A program made the position numbers and the translations under genes. Of a stretch of 64,000 nt of DNA, positions 51,925 through 60,725 are shown piece by piece (the stretch's first letter is position 1; each line of letters starts with the position of its first letter). Source of the stretch: Candidatus Eiseniibacteriota bacterium (GTDB taxonomy: Bacteria > Eisenbacteria > RBG-16-71-46 > CAIMUX01); NCBI GenBank assembly GCA_020633975.1, contig JACKCR010000002.1, positions 806,001 to 870,000 of the forward strand, read 5' to 3'. The notes beneath the pieces were generated by a model. It saw only the letters and a list, made by a program, of their open reading frames with translations, searched no databases and was not told the origin of the DNA.

Positions 51925-53199
51925 ATGCGGACGGCTTTGATCCACGACTGGCTCACGGGAATGCGCGGGGGCGAGAAGGTTCTGGAGGCGCTCAGCGAGC
52001 GGTTTCCGGCGGCCCCGATCTATACCCTGATCCACAACCGCGGATCGGTCAGTGCGGCGATCGAGATCCATGAGATCCGGAGCAGCTTCATCCAAAAGCT
52101 GCCGGGCGCCGCTACCAAGTACCAGCGCTACCTCCCGTTCTTTCCCGCCGCGATCGAGCGGTTCGATCTGCGTGGATTCGACCTCGTCCTCTCCACTTCG
52201 CACTGTGTGGCCAAGGGCGTGGTCATCCATCCCGGGACGAAGCACCTCTGCTACTGCCACACGCCGATGCGCTACGTCTGGAGCGCATACGAGGAGTACT
52301 TCGGAGAGGGGCGTGTCGGAACGATTGCATCCTGGGTCCTGCCGTTCGTCGCGAGCTACCTACGCAACTGGGACGTGACGAGTGCGCTCCGGGTGGACAG
52401 CTTCGCTGCGAACTCCGCGCATGTGCAGGCCCGGATCGAGCGGTACTACGGCCGTCCTGCTCGTGTCATCCATCCGCTCGTCGACACCGAGTTCTATACG
52501 CCGGATCCAGGGGTGAGCCGAGAGGGGTTCTACCTCGTCGTGACCGCGCTCGTCCCGTACAAGCGGGTCGAGCTGGTGCTCGAAGCGGCGAGGCGTCGTC
52601 CGATCGAAGTGGTGATCGTCGGGTCCGGGGTGGAGCAGGAGCGTCTCGAACGGGAAGCGCCCTCCTCGGTTCGTTTCTTGGGTTGGCAAGACGCGAAAGC
52701 GCTTCGGGATCTCTACCGGCGGTGCCGCGCGCTCTTCTTCCCGGGGGAAGAGGACTTCGGGATCGTTCCGGTCGAAGCACAGGCGTGTGGTGCGCCCGTC
52801 ATCGGCCTCGGCCGCGGCGGCCTCCTCGAGACGGTGCGCGAAGACGAGAGTGGCGTGTTCTTCCGGGAGCCGCGCGCGGAGGACTTGGTGGCCGCGATCG
52901 ATCGGTTCGAGTCGCAGGAGTTCTCCACTGCTGCCGTGAGGCGGAATGCGGAGAGGTTCGGACGGGAGCGATTCGAGGACGAAGTGACAGAGTGGCTCTT
53001 GGAAGACGGGCCCAAGGGCATCTTCGACGACGCGCGGCCCGAGGTTCCGGCTGCCAAGTCGGGGTCGGGTGATCGGCCCGACGCTCCGGATCGACCCGAT
53101 GCGCCGGATCGGCCCGACGTTCCGGATCGGCCCGACGTTCCGGATCGCGCCGACGTTCCGGATCCGGGTCCGGACGCCTCCTTTCCTGTCCAGGGCTGA
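51925..53199 (+). CDS. GT4-family glycosyltransferase with a C-terminal DRPDxP repeat tail
   Basis: The product is 424 residues. The GT-B fold has N-terminal LIHDWLTGMRGGEKVLEAL and CYCHTPMRYVW, and the GT4 EX7E motif is in FPGEEDFGIVPVEAQACGAPVIG. About 365 residues are enzyme; the last 60 are a low-complexity Asp/Pro tail of tandem hexapeptides. It is the first of three genes for a surface glycan, followed by an initiating sugar-phosphate transferase and another glycosyltransferase. The start ATG lies after a 130-base gap. The sugar is unknown (possibly mannose). Confidence 0.88.
   Translation: MRTALIHDWLTGMRGGEKVLEALSERFPAAPIYTLIHNRGSVSAAIEIHEIRSSFIQKLPGAATKYQRYLPFFPAAIERFDLRGFDLVLSTSHCVAKGVVIHPGTKHLCYCHTPMRYVWSAYEEYFGEGRVGTIASWVLPFVASYLRNWDVTSALRVDSFAANSAHVQARIERYYGRPARVIHPLVDTEFYTPDPGVSREGFYLVVTALVPYKRVELVLEAARRRPIEVVIVGSGVEQERLEREAPSSVRFLGWQDAKALRDLYRRCRALFFPGEEDFGIVPVEAQACGAPVIGLGRGGLLETVREDESGVFFREPRAEDLVAAIDRFESQEFSTAAVRRNAERFGRERFEDEVTEWLLEDGPKGIFDDARPEVPAAKSGSGDRPDAPDRPDAPDRPDVPDRPDVPDRADVPDPGPDASFPVQG
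53071..53160 (+). repeat. Five tandem 18-base repeats encoding DRPDxP
   Basis: Five units close to GATCGGCCCGACGTTCCG, each encoding Asp-Arg-Pro-Asp-(Ala/Val)-Pro (the last has Ala at position 3). They lie at the 3' end of the glycosyltransferase gene. Confidence 0.85.
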
Positions 53200-53210
53200 C
53201 TCGAGGCGTC

Positions 53211-54641
53211 ATGGGTCAGGTAGAGAGACAGAAGCGAACGACCTGGCTCCAGTTCTTCTGGGTCGTGTCCGATCTCGTCGCGATTCTGTTCGGCGTGGTG
53301 CTGGGCTACGTCATCCGGTTCCATAGTCCGTTCGCGGTCTGGGTGCCGCCCGTGAACGCGATTCCGCCGTTCGATCTCTATCTCCTCGCCGCGACCGCGA
53401 TCGTCGTCGTCTGGGTGCCGCTCTTCTATGCGCTCGGTCTCTACCGGGTGGAGAGAGGCCGGGCCCGTCATAGGAGAGGCGACCTCACTCGTGGGTTCGT
53501 GCTCGGCGCGCTCATTCTCGCCGCGGTCGGGTTCTTCTACCGCGGTGCGTCGTTCTCGCGCATCGGCATGGTCTTGACCTGGCTCACGATCTCGACGCTC
53601 GTCGTCCTCGGGCGGACGTTGATCTACGTCGCGAGGCGGCGGTTCTCGAAGCTGACGCCGATCCGGTTTGCGGTCGTGGGGGAGGGGGCGCTCGCTTCGC
53701 GGATCGTGGAGTCGTTGTCGCAGTCTTCCTATCCGCACGAATGCGCGGGGGTGATCACGCTCGCGGCGGAAGCATCGGTTGCGTTCGCTTCCGCCGAGTC
53801 CGAGCCGAGCAGCGGAACCCGAGTTCTCGGGTCACTCGACGAACTCGCGGACATTGCGCGTCGGGAGGATCTCGACCTCGTCGTCATGGCTGCGAGTGGT
53901 GGGGCCGTACCGGCGCTCGACTCCGCCTACATTCAGTGCCAACGGCTCGATGTCGACTTCCAGTTCGTGCCGGAGATCCTCTCCGTGTGGAGACGGTCGG
54001 TCGGAGTGGAAGACGTCGACGGACTGCCGCTTCTCCGTCTCCGTGATCTCCCACTCACGGGGTGGAACGGAGTGGTGAAACGTGCGCTCGACCTGGTCGT
54101 GTCGATCCCGCTCCTCGTCGTTCTGTCGCCGGTGTTCCTGATCCTCGCCATTGCCGTGAAGCTCTCGTCTCCGGGGCCCGTTTTTCATCGACAGGTTCGC
54201 GTCGGACGGGATCGTCGGCCGTTCGAGATGGTGAAGTTCCGCTCCATGCGTGCAGACGCGGAGAAGGAGACGGGGCCGGTCTGGGCCCAGGCGAACGATC
54301 CGCGCCGGACCCGTCTCGGCACGTTCCTCCGCAAGTGGAGCCTCGACGAGCTTCCGCAGATCTGGAACGTGTGCAAAGGCGAGATGTCGCTCGTCGGGCC
54401 GCGCCCGGAGCGTCCCAAGTTCGTCGAAGAGTTCGAGGCCAGCGTGCAGGACTACTACGACCGCCACCGGATCAAGTCCGGTGTGACCGGTTGGGCGCAA
54501 GTCCACGGACTCCGCGGGAACGTTCCGATCGAGGACCGGACCGCGTACGACCTGTACTACATCGAGAACTGGTCGCTCTGGCTGGATCTACGCATCCTCT
54601 GGATGACGGCGTGGGCAGTATTCGCTCACCGGGGGGAGTGA
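53211..54641 (+). CDS. Polyprenyl-phosphate sugar phosphotransferase (WbaP/WcaJ-like)
   Basis: The product is 476 residues. Four to five N-terminal membrane segments (within 15-140) are followed by a CoA-binding-like domain. A further membrane helix (about 287-309, SIPLLVVLSPVFLILAIAV) precedes the catalytic domain with the family motifs SSPGPVFHRQVRVGRD, FEMVKFRSMR, KWSLDELPQIWNV and MSLVGPRPERP. It transfers a sugar-1-phosphate to undecaprenyl phosphate, the initiating step of exopolysaccharide or O-antigen assembly. The ATG lies 11 bases after the GT4 stop. Confidence 0.93.
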   Translation: MGQVERQKRTTWLQFFWVVSDLVAILFGVVLGYVIRFHSPFAVWVPPVNAIPPFDLYLLAATAIVVVWVPLFYALGLYRVERGRARHRRGDLTRGFVLGALILAAVGFFYRGASFSRIGMVLTWLTISTLVVLGRTLIYVARRRFSKLTPIRFAVVGEGALASRIVESLSQSSYPHECAGVITLAAEASVAFASAESEPSSGTRVLGSLDELADIARREDLDLVVMAASGGAVPALDSAYIQCQRLDVDFQFVPEILSVWRRSVGVEDVDGLPLLRLRDLPLTGWNGVVKRALDLVVSIPLLVVLSPVFLILAIAVKLSSPGPVFHRQVRVGRDRRPFEMVKFRSMRADAEKETGPVWAQANDPRRTRLGTFLRKWSLDELPQIWNVCKGEMSLVGPRPERPKFVEEFEASVQDYYDRHRIKSGVTGWAQVHGLRGNVPIEDRTAYDLYYIENWSLWLDLRILWMTAWAVFAHRGE

Positions 54642-54646
54642 CGAAC

Positions 54647-55975
54647 GTGGAGTCGAGACGCAAGGTGCTCGTGATCACGTACTACTTCCCTCCGTCCGGC
54701 GGCGTGGGCGTGCAGCGTGTGCTGAAGTTCGTGAAGTACCTGCCGAGCTTCGGATGGGATCCGATCGTCCTCACCGTTCCGGAAGATGCGGACTTCCCGG
54801 TTCGTGACCCCGGCTTGGCGGCGGAGATTCCGGATGAGGCCCAGGTGTTCCGGAGCGGGATCACGGAGTTCTACGACGTCTATCGTCGACTCACGGGGAA
54901 GAGCAAGGACGTCTCACTCGACATCCAGACCGTGCAGCGAGCGGATACATCCTGGAAAGACGCACTCGCACGCATGGTGAGGGGGAGTGTCTTCATCCCG
55001 GACGGGCGCGTGGGTTGGTATCGGCCCGGTGTGGCGTTGGGCAAGCGGATCCTCCGCGAACTCGATCCGGCCGCCATCTTCGCGACGGGACCACCGTTCA
55101 CCGCGCACTGGATCGGCCGAACGCTGTCATCCGTGTCCGGAAAGCCGCTCGTTCTCGACTTTCGCGACCCGTGGACGCGGGCCACGTTCTATCCGGAGCG
55201 ACCGGGATGGGCGAAGCGGCTCGATGAGAAGCTCGAAGCGTCCTGCGTGCGTCAGGCCTCCGTGTGTGTGAGCGTCGGACGGGAGCTGCGCGACGATCTC
55301 ATCGAGCGGGTCGGTGGCACCACCGGTGACTGGGAGATCCTCCTGAACGGCTTCGACCCTGCCGATTTCGAAGGAGTCGATCCCGAGCCTCGTCGCCATC
55401 CGTCGATTGCCCACGTCGGATCTGTATTTGCTCAGCGGATTCCCTGGACGTTCCTCGACGTGTTTGCGAGATGGACCGAAGCCTTGCCGGAACGCCGTCA
55501 GGCGCGGCTCGTCTTCGCCGGACGACTCGCACCGGAGATGGAACTCCGTGTTGCCAAACCCGATCTCCAGCCGAACGTGGACCTCCTCGGATTCCTCAGC
55601 CATCGTGAGAGCCTGGCGCTCATGCGGAGCGTGGACCTTCTCCTCCTACTCACGAGCGAGGACGCAACCAGTCGCGGGATGCTGACCGGCAAGGTGTTCG
55701 AGTACTTGGGAAGCGGAACGCCGATCCTCGCCCTCGCACCGGAAGGAGAGGCGGAAGAGCTGCTCGACGCGTCCCAAGGTGGAGCGACCGTGCGACCCTC
55801 CGATGCAGAGGGTATCGGCAATGCGCTCGATGCATGGTGGATCTCTGTGCAGCAGCACGGACGTGCGCCGTGGAAGGCCGCCACGACGGGCACGGACCGG
55901 CTGCAGTTCTCACGCCGGGTGCAGGCAGAGAGGCTCGCTTCCATCCTCGATCGGGTCACCGAGACCTCCCCCTGA
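54647..55975 (+). CDS. GT4-like glycosyltransferase
   Basis: The product is about 442 residues. It opens VLVITYYFPPSGGVGVQRVLKF, a common start of GT-B glycosyltransferases, and has LDFRDPWTRA and a C-terminal nucleotide-sugar region (SRGMLTGKVFEYLGSGTPILAL). The GTG at 54647 has GGGGGGAG eight bases upstream; the GTG at 54638 (overlapping the previous TGA) is an alternative. It is part of the same glycan cluster. The sugar specificity cannot be read. Confidence 0.85.
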   Translation: MESRRKVLVITYYFPPSGGVGVQRVLKFVKYLPSFGWDPIVLTVPEDADFPVRDPGLAAEIPDEAQVFRSGITEFYDVYRRLTGKSKDVSLDIQTVQRADTSWKDALARMVRGSVFIPDGRVGWYRPGVALGKRILRELDPAAIFATGPPFTAHWIGRTLSSVSGKPLVLDFRDPWTRATFYPERPGWAKRLDEKLEASCVRQASVCVSVGRELRDDLIERVGGTTGDWEILLNGFDPADFEGVDPEPRRHPSIAHVGSVFAQRIPWTFLDVFARWTEALPERRQARLVFAGRLAPEMELRVAKPDLQPNVDLLGFLSHRESLALMRSVDLLLLLTSEDATSRGMLTGKVFEYLGSGTPILALAPEGEAEELLDASQGGATVRPSDAEGIGNALDAWWISVQQHGRAPWKAATTGTDRLQFSRRVQAERLASILDRVTETSP

Positions 55976-56025
55976 CCCAAGCACCATGACCGACTCGAAC
56001 AGCCACGCGGCCACGTCAAACTATC

Positions 56026-56055
56026 TTGAGTGGCACGCGTCGGCCACCGTATCCT
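56026..56055 (+). promoter_or_regulatory. Promoter upstream of the beta-helix protein
   Basis: TTGAGT (56026-56031) and TATCCT (56050-56055) are separated by 18 bases, about 30 bases before the start codon at 56087. Confidence 0.5.
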
Positions 56056-56086
56056 CTCCAGGCGCTTTGCGTACAAAGGAGGTGCC

Positions 56087-57715
56087 ATGCCTGCTCCACG
56101 CCTTCGCCCCAGTTCCCGCCTCCGTTCCCTGATTCTCGAGCTCCTTCCGGTGGATTCGCGCGCCTGCCAGAACCACTCGTACGTTCTCGCAGTCGCGTTG
56201 GCATGCTCTGCGCTCCATGGGCCCGACTCCGCGGACGCGGCGGTTCTTCGGGTTCCGGAGGACTACCCATCGATCCAGGACGGGATCGATGCGTCTCGCG
56301 TCGGTGACGAGATTCTCGTCGGTCCCGGGGTCTACCTGGAGAACGTCGAGATGGCATCCGGTCGTTGGCTCCACAGCTCCATGGGGCCGCTCCAAACGAT
56401 CATCGACGGCCGCGCCATGGGATCGGTCATCTCCTGTGTCAATCTCGGTGGAACGACCATCATCGAAGGCTTCACCCTTCGAAACGGACGGGCCGAGCTC
56501 GGCGGCGGCCTCCATGTGTTCGGATCGAGCATCGAGTTCCGAGGAAACATCGTCACCGCAAACACGAACACTGGGGTCGCGTACGGTGCGGGCGTATACA
56601 CGCAAGAGTGCCCGGCCACGAACCTGATCGAGGGAAACCTGATCTTCGAGAACAACGGGAACATCGGTGGAGGGGTCTGCTGCAACGGCGACGACCGCTC
56701 ACGGATCGTCGGAAACACGATCTGGGGAAACACTGCGAACTACGCGAGTGGGATCATCTCGTACAACTACTCGGACATCCTGGTCGAACGGAACATCATT
56801 GCGAACAACGATGGTGGTACGGGGATGTGGACCCACTCGAACTCGAACACGACGATCCTCTGCAACGACATCTGGGCCAATACTCCGGAGAACTACCACG
56901 GCCCGGATCAGACCGGGTTGAACGGCAACTTCTCCCTCGATCCCATGTTCTGCAACGCAGGCGAGGACTTCCGACTCACGCCCGAGTCACCATGCACCCC
57001 CGGAAACCATCCCGACGACGAAGGGTGCGGTTGGATCGGCTGGGCGGAGAACACCTGCGGAGCCGCCGATCCCGGCGCGTGCTGTTTCGACGGGAACTCG
57101 TGTGTCTTCACCTTCCAGAACATCTGCGAGTCCGGAGGAGGTACGTATCTCGGCCCTGGAGTCATCTGCTCGCCCGGAGTCTGTCCGCCGGAAGTTGCGT
57201 GTTGTCTCGCGACCGGGGAGTGTTTCCTCACCCAACCGAACGGGTGCACGTCGGTAGGTGGCGAGTACGAGATCGGAATCCGGTTCTGTAGTCCGAACCC
57301 GTGTCCGATCCCCGTCGGAGCGTGCTGCCTCCCGGGTGGGGACTGCCAGGTTCTGGAAGGACCCGCCTGCGTTCAGGCCGGGGGTTTGTTTCAGGGAGCC
57401 GACGTCGTCTGCGATCCGGGCTTGTGCGATCCCTCCGCCGTCGAGGAGTCGAACTGGATGGGGCGCTGGTCGGTGGCCCCGAACCCGTCCGCGGGCCGTC
57501 TCCTCCTCCGTCTCCCTCCGTCTACGATGCAGATGGTTCCCCAAGTCACGATCCATACAGCCGACGGGCGGGTCGTGTGGTCCGGGGATCTCCAGGCGAC
57601 CGATGGTGGGGAGGTCGGGCTCGACCTCGACCGGGAACTCCCGTCCGGCACCTACTGGCTCCGGTTGACCATGGGCGGGGCCACCGAAGAGTCCCGCGTC
57701 GTCGTCGTTCGATAG
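56087..57715 (+). CDS. Secreted right-handed beta-helix protein with three Cys-rich repeats and a sorting-type C-terminus
   Basis: The product is 542 residues. The ATG at 56087 is chosen because AAAGGAGG lies just upstream. After a signal-like region (about 32-50) comes a parallel beta-helix (residues 50-310; LRVPEDYPSIQDGIDAS, TIIEGFTLRNGRAELGGGL, NTIWGNTANYASGI), as in pectate-lyase-like and surface proteins. Three repeats of about 38 residues follow, each with six cysteines (GACCFDGNSC, VACCLATGEC, GACCLPGGDC starts). The last 80 residues (SVAPNPSAGRLLLRL, then SGTYWLRL) look like a T9SS/FlgD-type sorting domain. Role unknown. Confidence 0.8.
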   Translation: MPAPRLRPSSRLRSLILELLPVDSRACQNHSYVLAVALACSALHGPDSADAAVLRVPEDYPSIQDGIDASRVGDEILVGPGVYLENVEMASGRWLHSSMGPLQTIIDGRAMGSVISCVNLGGTTIIEGFTLRNGRAELGGGLHVFGSSIEFRGNIVTANTNTGVAYGAGVYTQECPATNLIEGNLIFENNGNIGGGVCCNGDDRSRIVGNTIWGNTANYASGIISYNYSDILVERNIIANNDGGTGMWTHSNSNTTILCNDIWANTPENYHGPDQTGLNGNFSLDPMFCNAGEDFRLTPESPCTPGNHPDDEGCGWIGWAENTCGAADPGACCFDGNSCVFTFQNICESGGGTYLGPGVICSPGVCPPEVACCLATGECFLTQPNGCTSVGGEYEIGIRFCSPNPCPIPVGACCLPGGDCQVLEGPACVQAGGLFQGADVVCDPGLCDPSAVEESNWMGRWSVAPNPSAGRLLLRLPPSTMQMVPQVTIHTADGRVVWSGDLQATDGGEVGLDLDRELPSGTYWLRLTMGGATEESRVVVVR

Positions 57716-57873
57716 CGCGAGGGGCGATACGTCCGTGCTTTCCGCGCCCGCATCCCACGGGCGGCCCCGGCCTGGCGACGGCCGGAGCCGTCCGTAGCCG
57801 TCCCTAGCCCCACTGCCGCAGTCACCCTCTTCCATGCTCTCGGGCCTTCCGAGTCTCGGCCCGGGCTCCGCGA

Positions 57874-57902
57874 TTGATTTCCGGGCCTGAGGAGGCTACG
57901 CT
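57874..57902 (+). promoter_or_regulatory. Possible dnaJ promoter
   Basis: TTGATT (57874-57879) and TACGCT (57897-57902) are separated by 17 bases, 36 bases before the dnaJ start. No CIRCE inverted repeat is visible. A GC-rich hairpin (CCGGCC/GGCCGG, 57767-57785) lies further upstream. Confidence 0.4.
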
Positions 57903-57938
57903 CTCTCGATACTCTTACGCCGTAACTCAAGGGATACC

Positions 57939-59093
57939 ATGGCGAAACGCGACTATTACGAAGTCCTGGGGGTGGAGAAGGGCGCCGGGGCGGACGAGGT
58001 GAAGTCTGCCTATCGGAAGCTCGCCCTCAAGCATCACCCGGACCGAAATCCGGGCGACACGAGCGCCGAGGAGAAGTTCAAGGAAGCGACCGAGGCGTAC
58101 GAAGTGCTGTCGGACCCGAAGAAGCGCCAGGCCTACGACCAGTTCGGTCACGCCGGTGTGGATCCGAGCGCGGGGATGGGCGGCTTCGGCGGCGCCGAGG
58201 GGTTCGACCTCTCTGACGCGCTCCGGGCGTTCATGCGCGACTTCGGTGGCGGAGGCTTCGACATCTTCGGCGACATGGGCGGCCGGGGCCGAACTGTCGA
58301 CCGGCGAGGTGGCGACCGTCAGATACGCCTCGAGCTGAGCCTGCCCGAGATCGCGAAGGGCGTGAAGAAGAAGCTCCGGGTGAGCAAGATGGTCCGCTGC
58401 GGCAACTGCGCGGGCAAGGGCTCGAACTCGGGCGCCGGCAACCAGACCTGTCCTACGTGTCAGGGCGCGGGACAGATCCGTCAGGTCCAGCGGTCCTTCT
58501 TCGGCCAGATGGTGAACGTGACGACCTGCCGCACCTGCAGTGGAGAAGGTGAGATCGTCAAGGATCCGTGCTCCACTTGCGGCGGAGAGGGCCGGGTCAA
58601 GGGCAGTGAGACGGCCGAAGTGAAGATCCCGGCCGGCGTGATGGAAGGAAACTACCTTCGCCTGTCCGGACTCGGTGACGCGGGGATTCGAAACGCCGAG
58701 GCGGGCGACCTACTCGTCGTCATCACCGAGAAGGAAGACGACCGATTCCGACGCCATGGGGATGATCTTCTCCTGGAGCTGCCACTCCATCCCCACCAGA
58801 TGGCGCTCGGAGGCAAGGTCGACGTGGACACGCTCGAGGGATCCGCGTCGCTGGAGGTTCCCCAGGGCTCGCAGAACGGAAAGGTCCTCCGCATGCGCGG
58901 CCTCGGCCTTCCGGGCCTCCACGGCAAAGGAGCCGGTGACCTACTCGTTCGCCTGCACGTCATCATTCCGACGAAGCTGTCCGGCGAGGAGAAGTCGCTC
59001 TACGAGAAGCTCGGCCAGGTGACGGGGGAGAAGCCGCCCAAACTCCACAAAGGGTTCTTCGAGAAGATGAAGGATGCGTTCACCGGGAGCTGA
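57939..59093 (+). CDS. dnaJ: Chaperone DnaJ
   Basis: The product is 384 residues. The J domain has the HPD motif ([10 protein letters not shown], near 33-35). A Gly/Phe-rich region (about 75-115) is followed by four CxxCxGxG zinc-binding repeats ([32 protein letters not shown]), and the C-terminal substrate domains follow. It is the cochaperone of DnaK. dnaK and grpE are not in the window, so it stands alone here. Confidence 0.98.
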   Translation: MAKRDYYEVLGVEKGAGADEVKSAYRKLALKHHPDRNPGDTSAEEKFKEATEAYEVLSDPKKRQAYDQFGHAGVDPSAGMGGFGGAEGFDLSDALRAFMRDFGGGGFDIFGDMGGRGRTVDRRGGDRQIRLELSLPEIAKGVKKKLRVSKMVRCGNCAGKGSNSGAGNQTCPTCQGAGQIRQVQRSFFGQMVNVTTCRTCSGEGEIVKDPCSTCGGEGRVKGSETAEVKIPAGVMEGNYLRLSGLGDAGIRNAEAGDLLVVITEKEDDRFRRHGDDLLLELPLHPHQMALGGKVDVDTLEGSASLEVPQGSQNGKVLRMRGLGLPGLHGKGAGDLLVRLHVIIPTKLSGEEKSLYEKLGQVTGEKPPKLHKGFFEKMKDAFTGS

Positions 59094-59213
59094 TGAAGAG
59101 AACGCGGCTGCACTTTGGCCGCTACGAGACGACGAGATCGACACGGATTCAGGCGATCGTGGCTGGATGACAAGTCGCAAGGCGCCGACCCAGACGACGA
59201 GCGAGACGAGGAT

Positions 59214-60725
59214 ATGATGGAACTGACACCCGACGAGTCACGCGTACTCACGGAGCTGACGGGAGACGAGACGGCGATGCCGGAACTCGTGGCACGAGTC
59301 GGCGAGGACCAGGCGAAAGTCGCCGCCGCTTGCACTCTCCTCGCGGAGAAGGGGCTGGTCGCGGTTCGGGAAGTTCCGTTCGTCGAGTTCGTATTCAAGG
59401 GAGACCCGCTTCCGGACGGCTGGACGCCGCCTCGGCAGCGGATCTTTGCGGCGCTCTCGGATGCGGGCGAGCCCCTCGCGATGCAGGATGTGGCCGCCCG
59501 GGCGGGACTCGAGCCGCAAGCGGTGGGGCAGAACCTCAAGGGTCTTCTCGCTTCCGGCGCCGTCGCGAAGCAGGGAGGCAACCTCGCACTCACCGGGAAG
59601 CCGTTCGCTTGTCCGGAGACGGACGCCGTTCTTCTGCTCGTGTCGAAGGGTACGGCGCGCGAGGCCGAACTCGTCTCGGACGGTGTCGACGTGGGTGCGC
59701 TGCGGGAGTTCGGTCCGGCTGCACTCGGCAAGAAGGCGATTCTGGAGCGCGAGAAGACGGACCGTTTCGTCCAGCTCACGCCCGCGGGCGTGGAGCGGAA
59801 AGCATCCGGCGTCGAGGCAGTGCGAGAGGTGAGCCAGATCACGCCCGAGCTTCTCGCAAGCGGGGAGTGGGAGTCGGTCAAGTTCAAGCCGTACGACATC
59901 CACCTCGAGACGGAGCCGTTCCGTACGGGAAAGAAGCATCCACTCCAGCGCGTGCTCGAGTCGACCCGTCAGGCGTTCCTCGAGATGGGGTTCGAGGAGT
60001 CGGTGTCGTCTTACGTCGAGTCCGGTTTCTGGGACTTCGACGCACTGTTCCAGCCGCAAGACCACCCCGCGCGTGAGATGCAGGACACGTTCTACGTGGC
60101 GAAGCCGGGAAAGACGCCGCTCCCGGACGAAGAACTCGTGCGCCGAGTTCGCGAGACGCACGAGACCGGCGGGGACACGGGTTCTGTCGGCTGGCGATAC
60201 AAGTGGGATCCGGCCAAGGCGATGCAGAACGTCCTCCGCACGCACACTACAGCGACTACGGTGCGCGAGGTGGCGAAGAACCCGAAGGGACCGCGCAAGG
60301 TTTTCTCGATCGGCCGTGTTTTCCGCCGCGAGACGATCGACTACAAGCACCTCCCGATCTTCTACCAGGTGGACGGGATCATCATCGACAAGGACGCGAG
60401 CTTCTCCACGCTCCTCGGAACGCTCGCCGCATTCTACGAGCGGATGGGGTTCGAGAAGTTCTACTTCAGGCCCGGGTTCTTCCCTTACACGGAGCCCTCG
60501 GTCGAGGTGTTCATCTGGCACGAGGAGAAGCAGGACTGGTTCGAGATGGGCGGCTCCGGAATCTTCCGTCCCGAAGTGACCGAACCACTCGGTTGCACCG
60601 AGCCGGTGCTCGCCTGGGGGCTCGGTCTCGACCGTCTCGCCATGCTGCTCCATGACCGGAGTGACATCCGGGATCTCTACCTTTCGGATCTGGACTGGCT
60701 GAGGGAGGAACCGCGATGCCGGTGA
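59214..60725 (+). CDS. pheS: Phenylalanyl-tRNA synthetase alpha chain, archaeal/eukaryotic type
   Basis: The product is 503 residues from the ATG at 59214 (GAGG upstream). Bacterial PheS is about 330-350 residues with a coiled-coil N-terminus. Here the N-terminal 220 residues form winged-helix-like repeats as in archaeal and eukaryotic alpha chains. The class II catalytic core follows: QDHPAREMQDTFYV (motif 1-2 region), HTTATTVR, VFSIGRVFRRETIDYKHLP and the motif 3 GLGLDRLAML. Its stop overlaps the pheT start by ten bases. Together they charge tRNA-Phe; the cognate tRNA gene is at 43234. Confidence 0.93.
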   Translation: MMELTPDESRVLTELTGDETAMPELVARVGEDQAKVAAACTLLAEKGLVAVREVPFVEFVFKGDPLPDGWTPPRQRIFAALSDAGEPLAMQDVAARAGLEPQAVGQNLKGLLASGAVAKQGGNLALTGKPFACPETDAVLLLVSKGTAREAELVSDGVDVGALREFGPAALGKKAILEREKTDRFVQLTPAGVERKASGVEAVREVSQITPELLASGEWESVKFKPYDIHLETEPFRTGKKHPLQRVLESTRQAFLEMGFEESVSSYVESGFWDFDALFQPQDHPAREMQDTFYVAKPGKTPLPDEELVRRVRETHETGGDTGSVGWRYKWDPAKAMQNVLRTHTTATTVREVAKNPKGPRKVFSIGRVFRRETIDYKHLPIFYQVDGIIIDKDASFSTLLGTLAAFYERMGFEKFYFRPGFFPYTEPSVEVFIWHEEKQDWFEMGGSGIFRPEVTEPLGCTEPVLAWGLGLDRLAMLLHDRSDIRDLYLSDLDWLREEPRCR

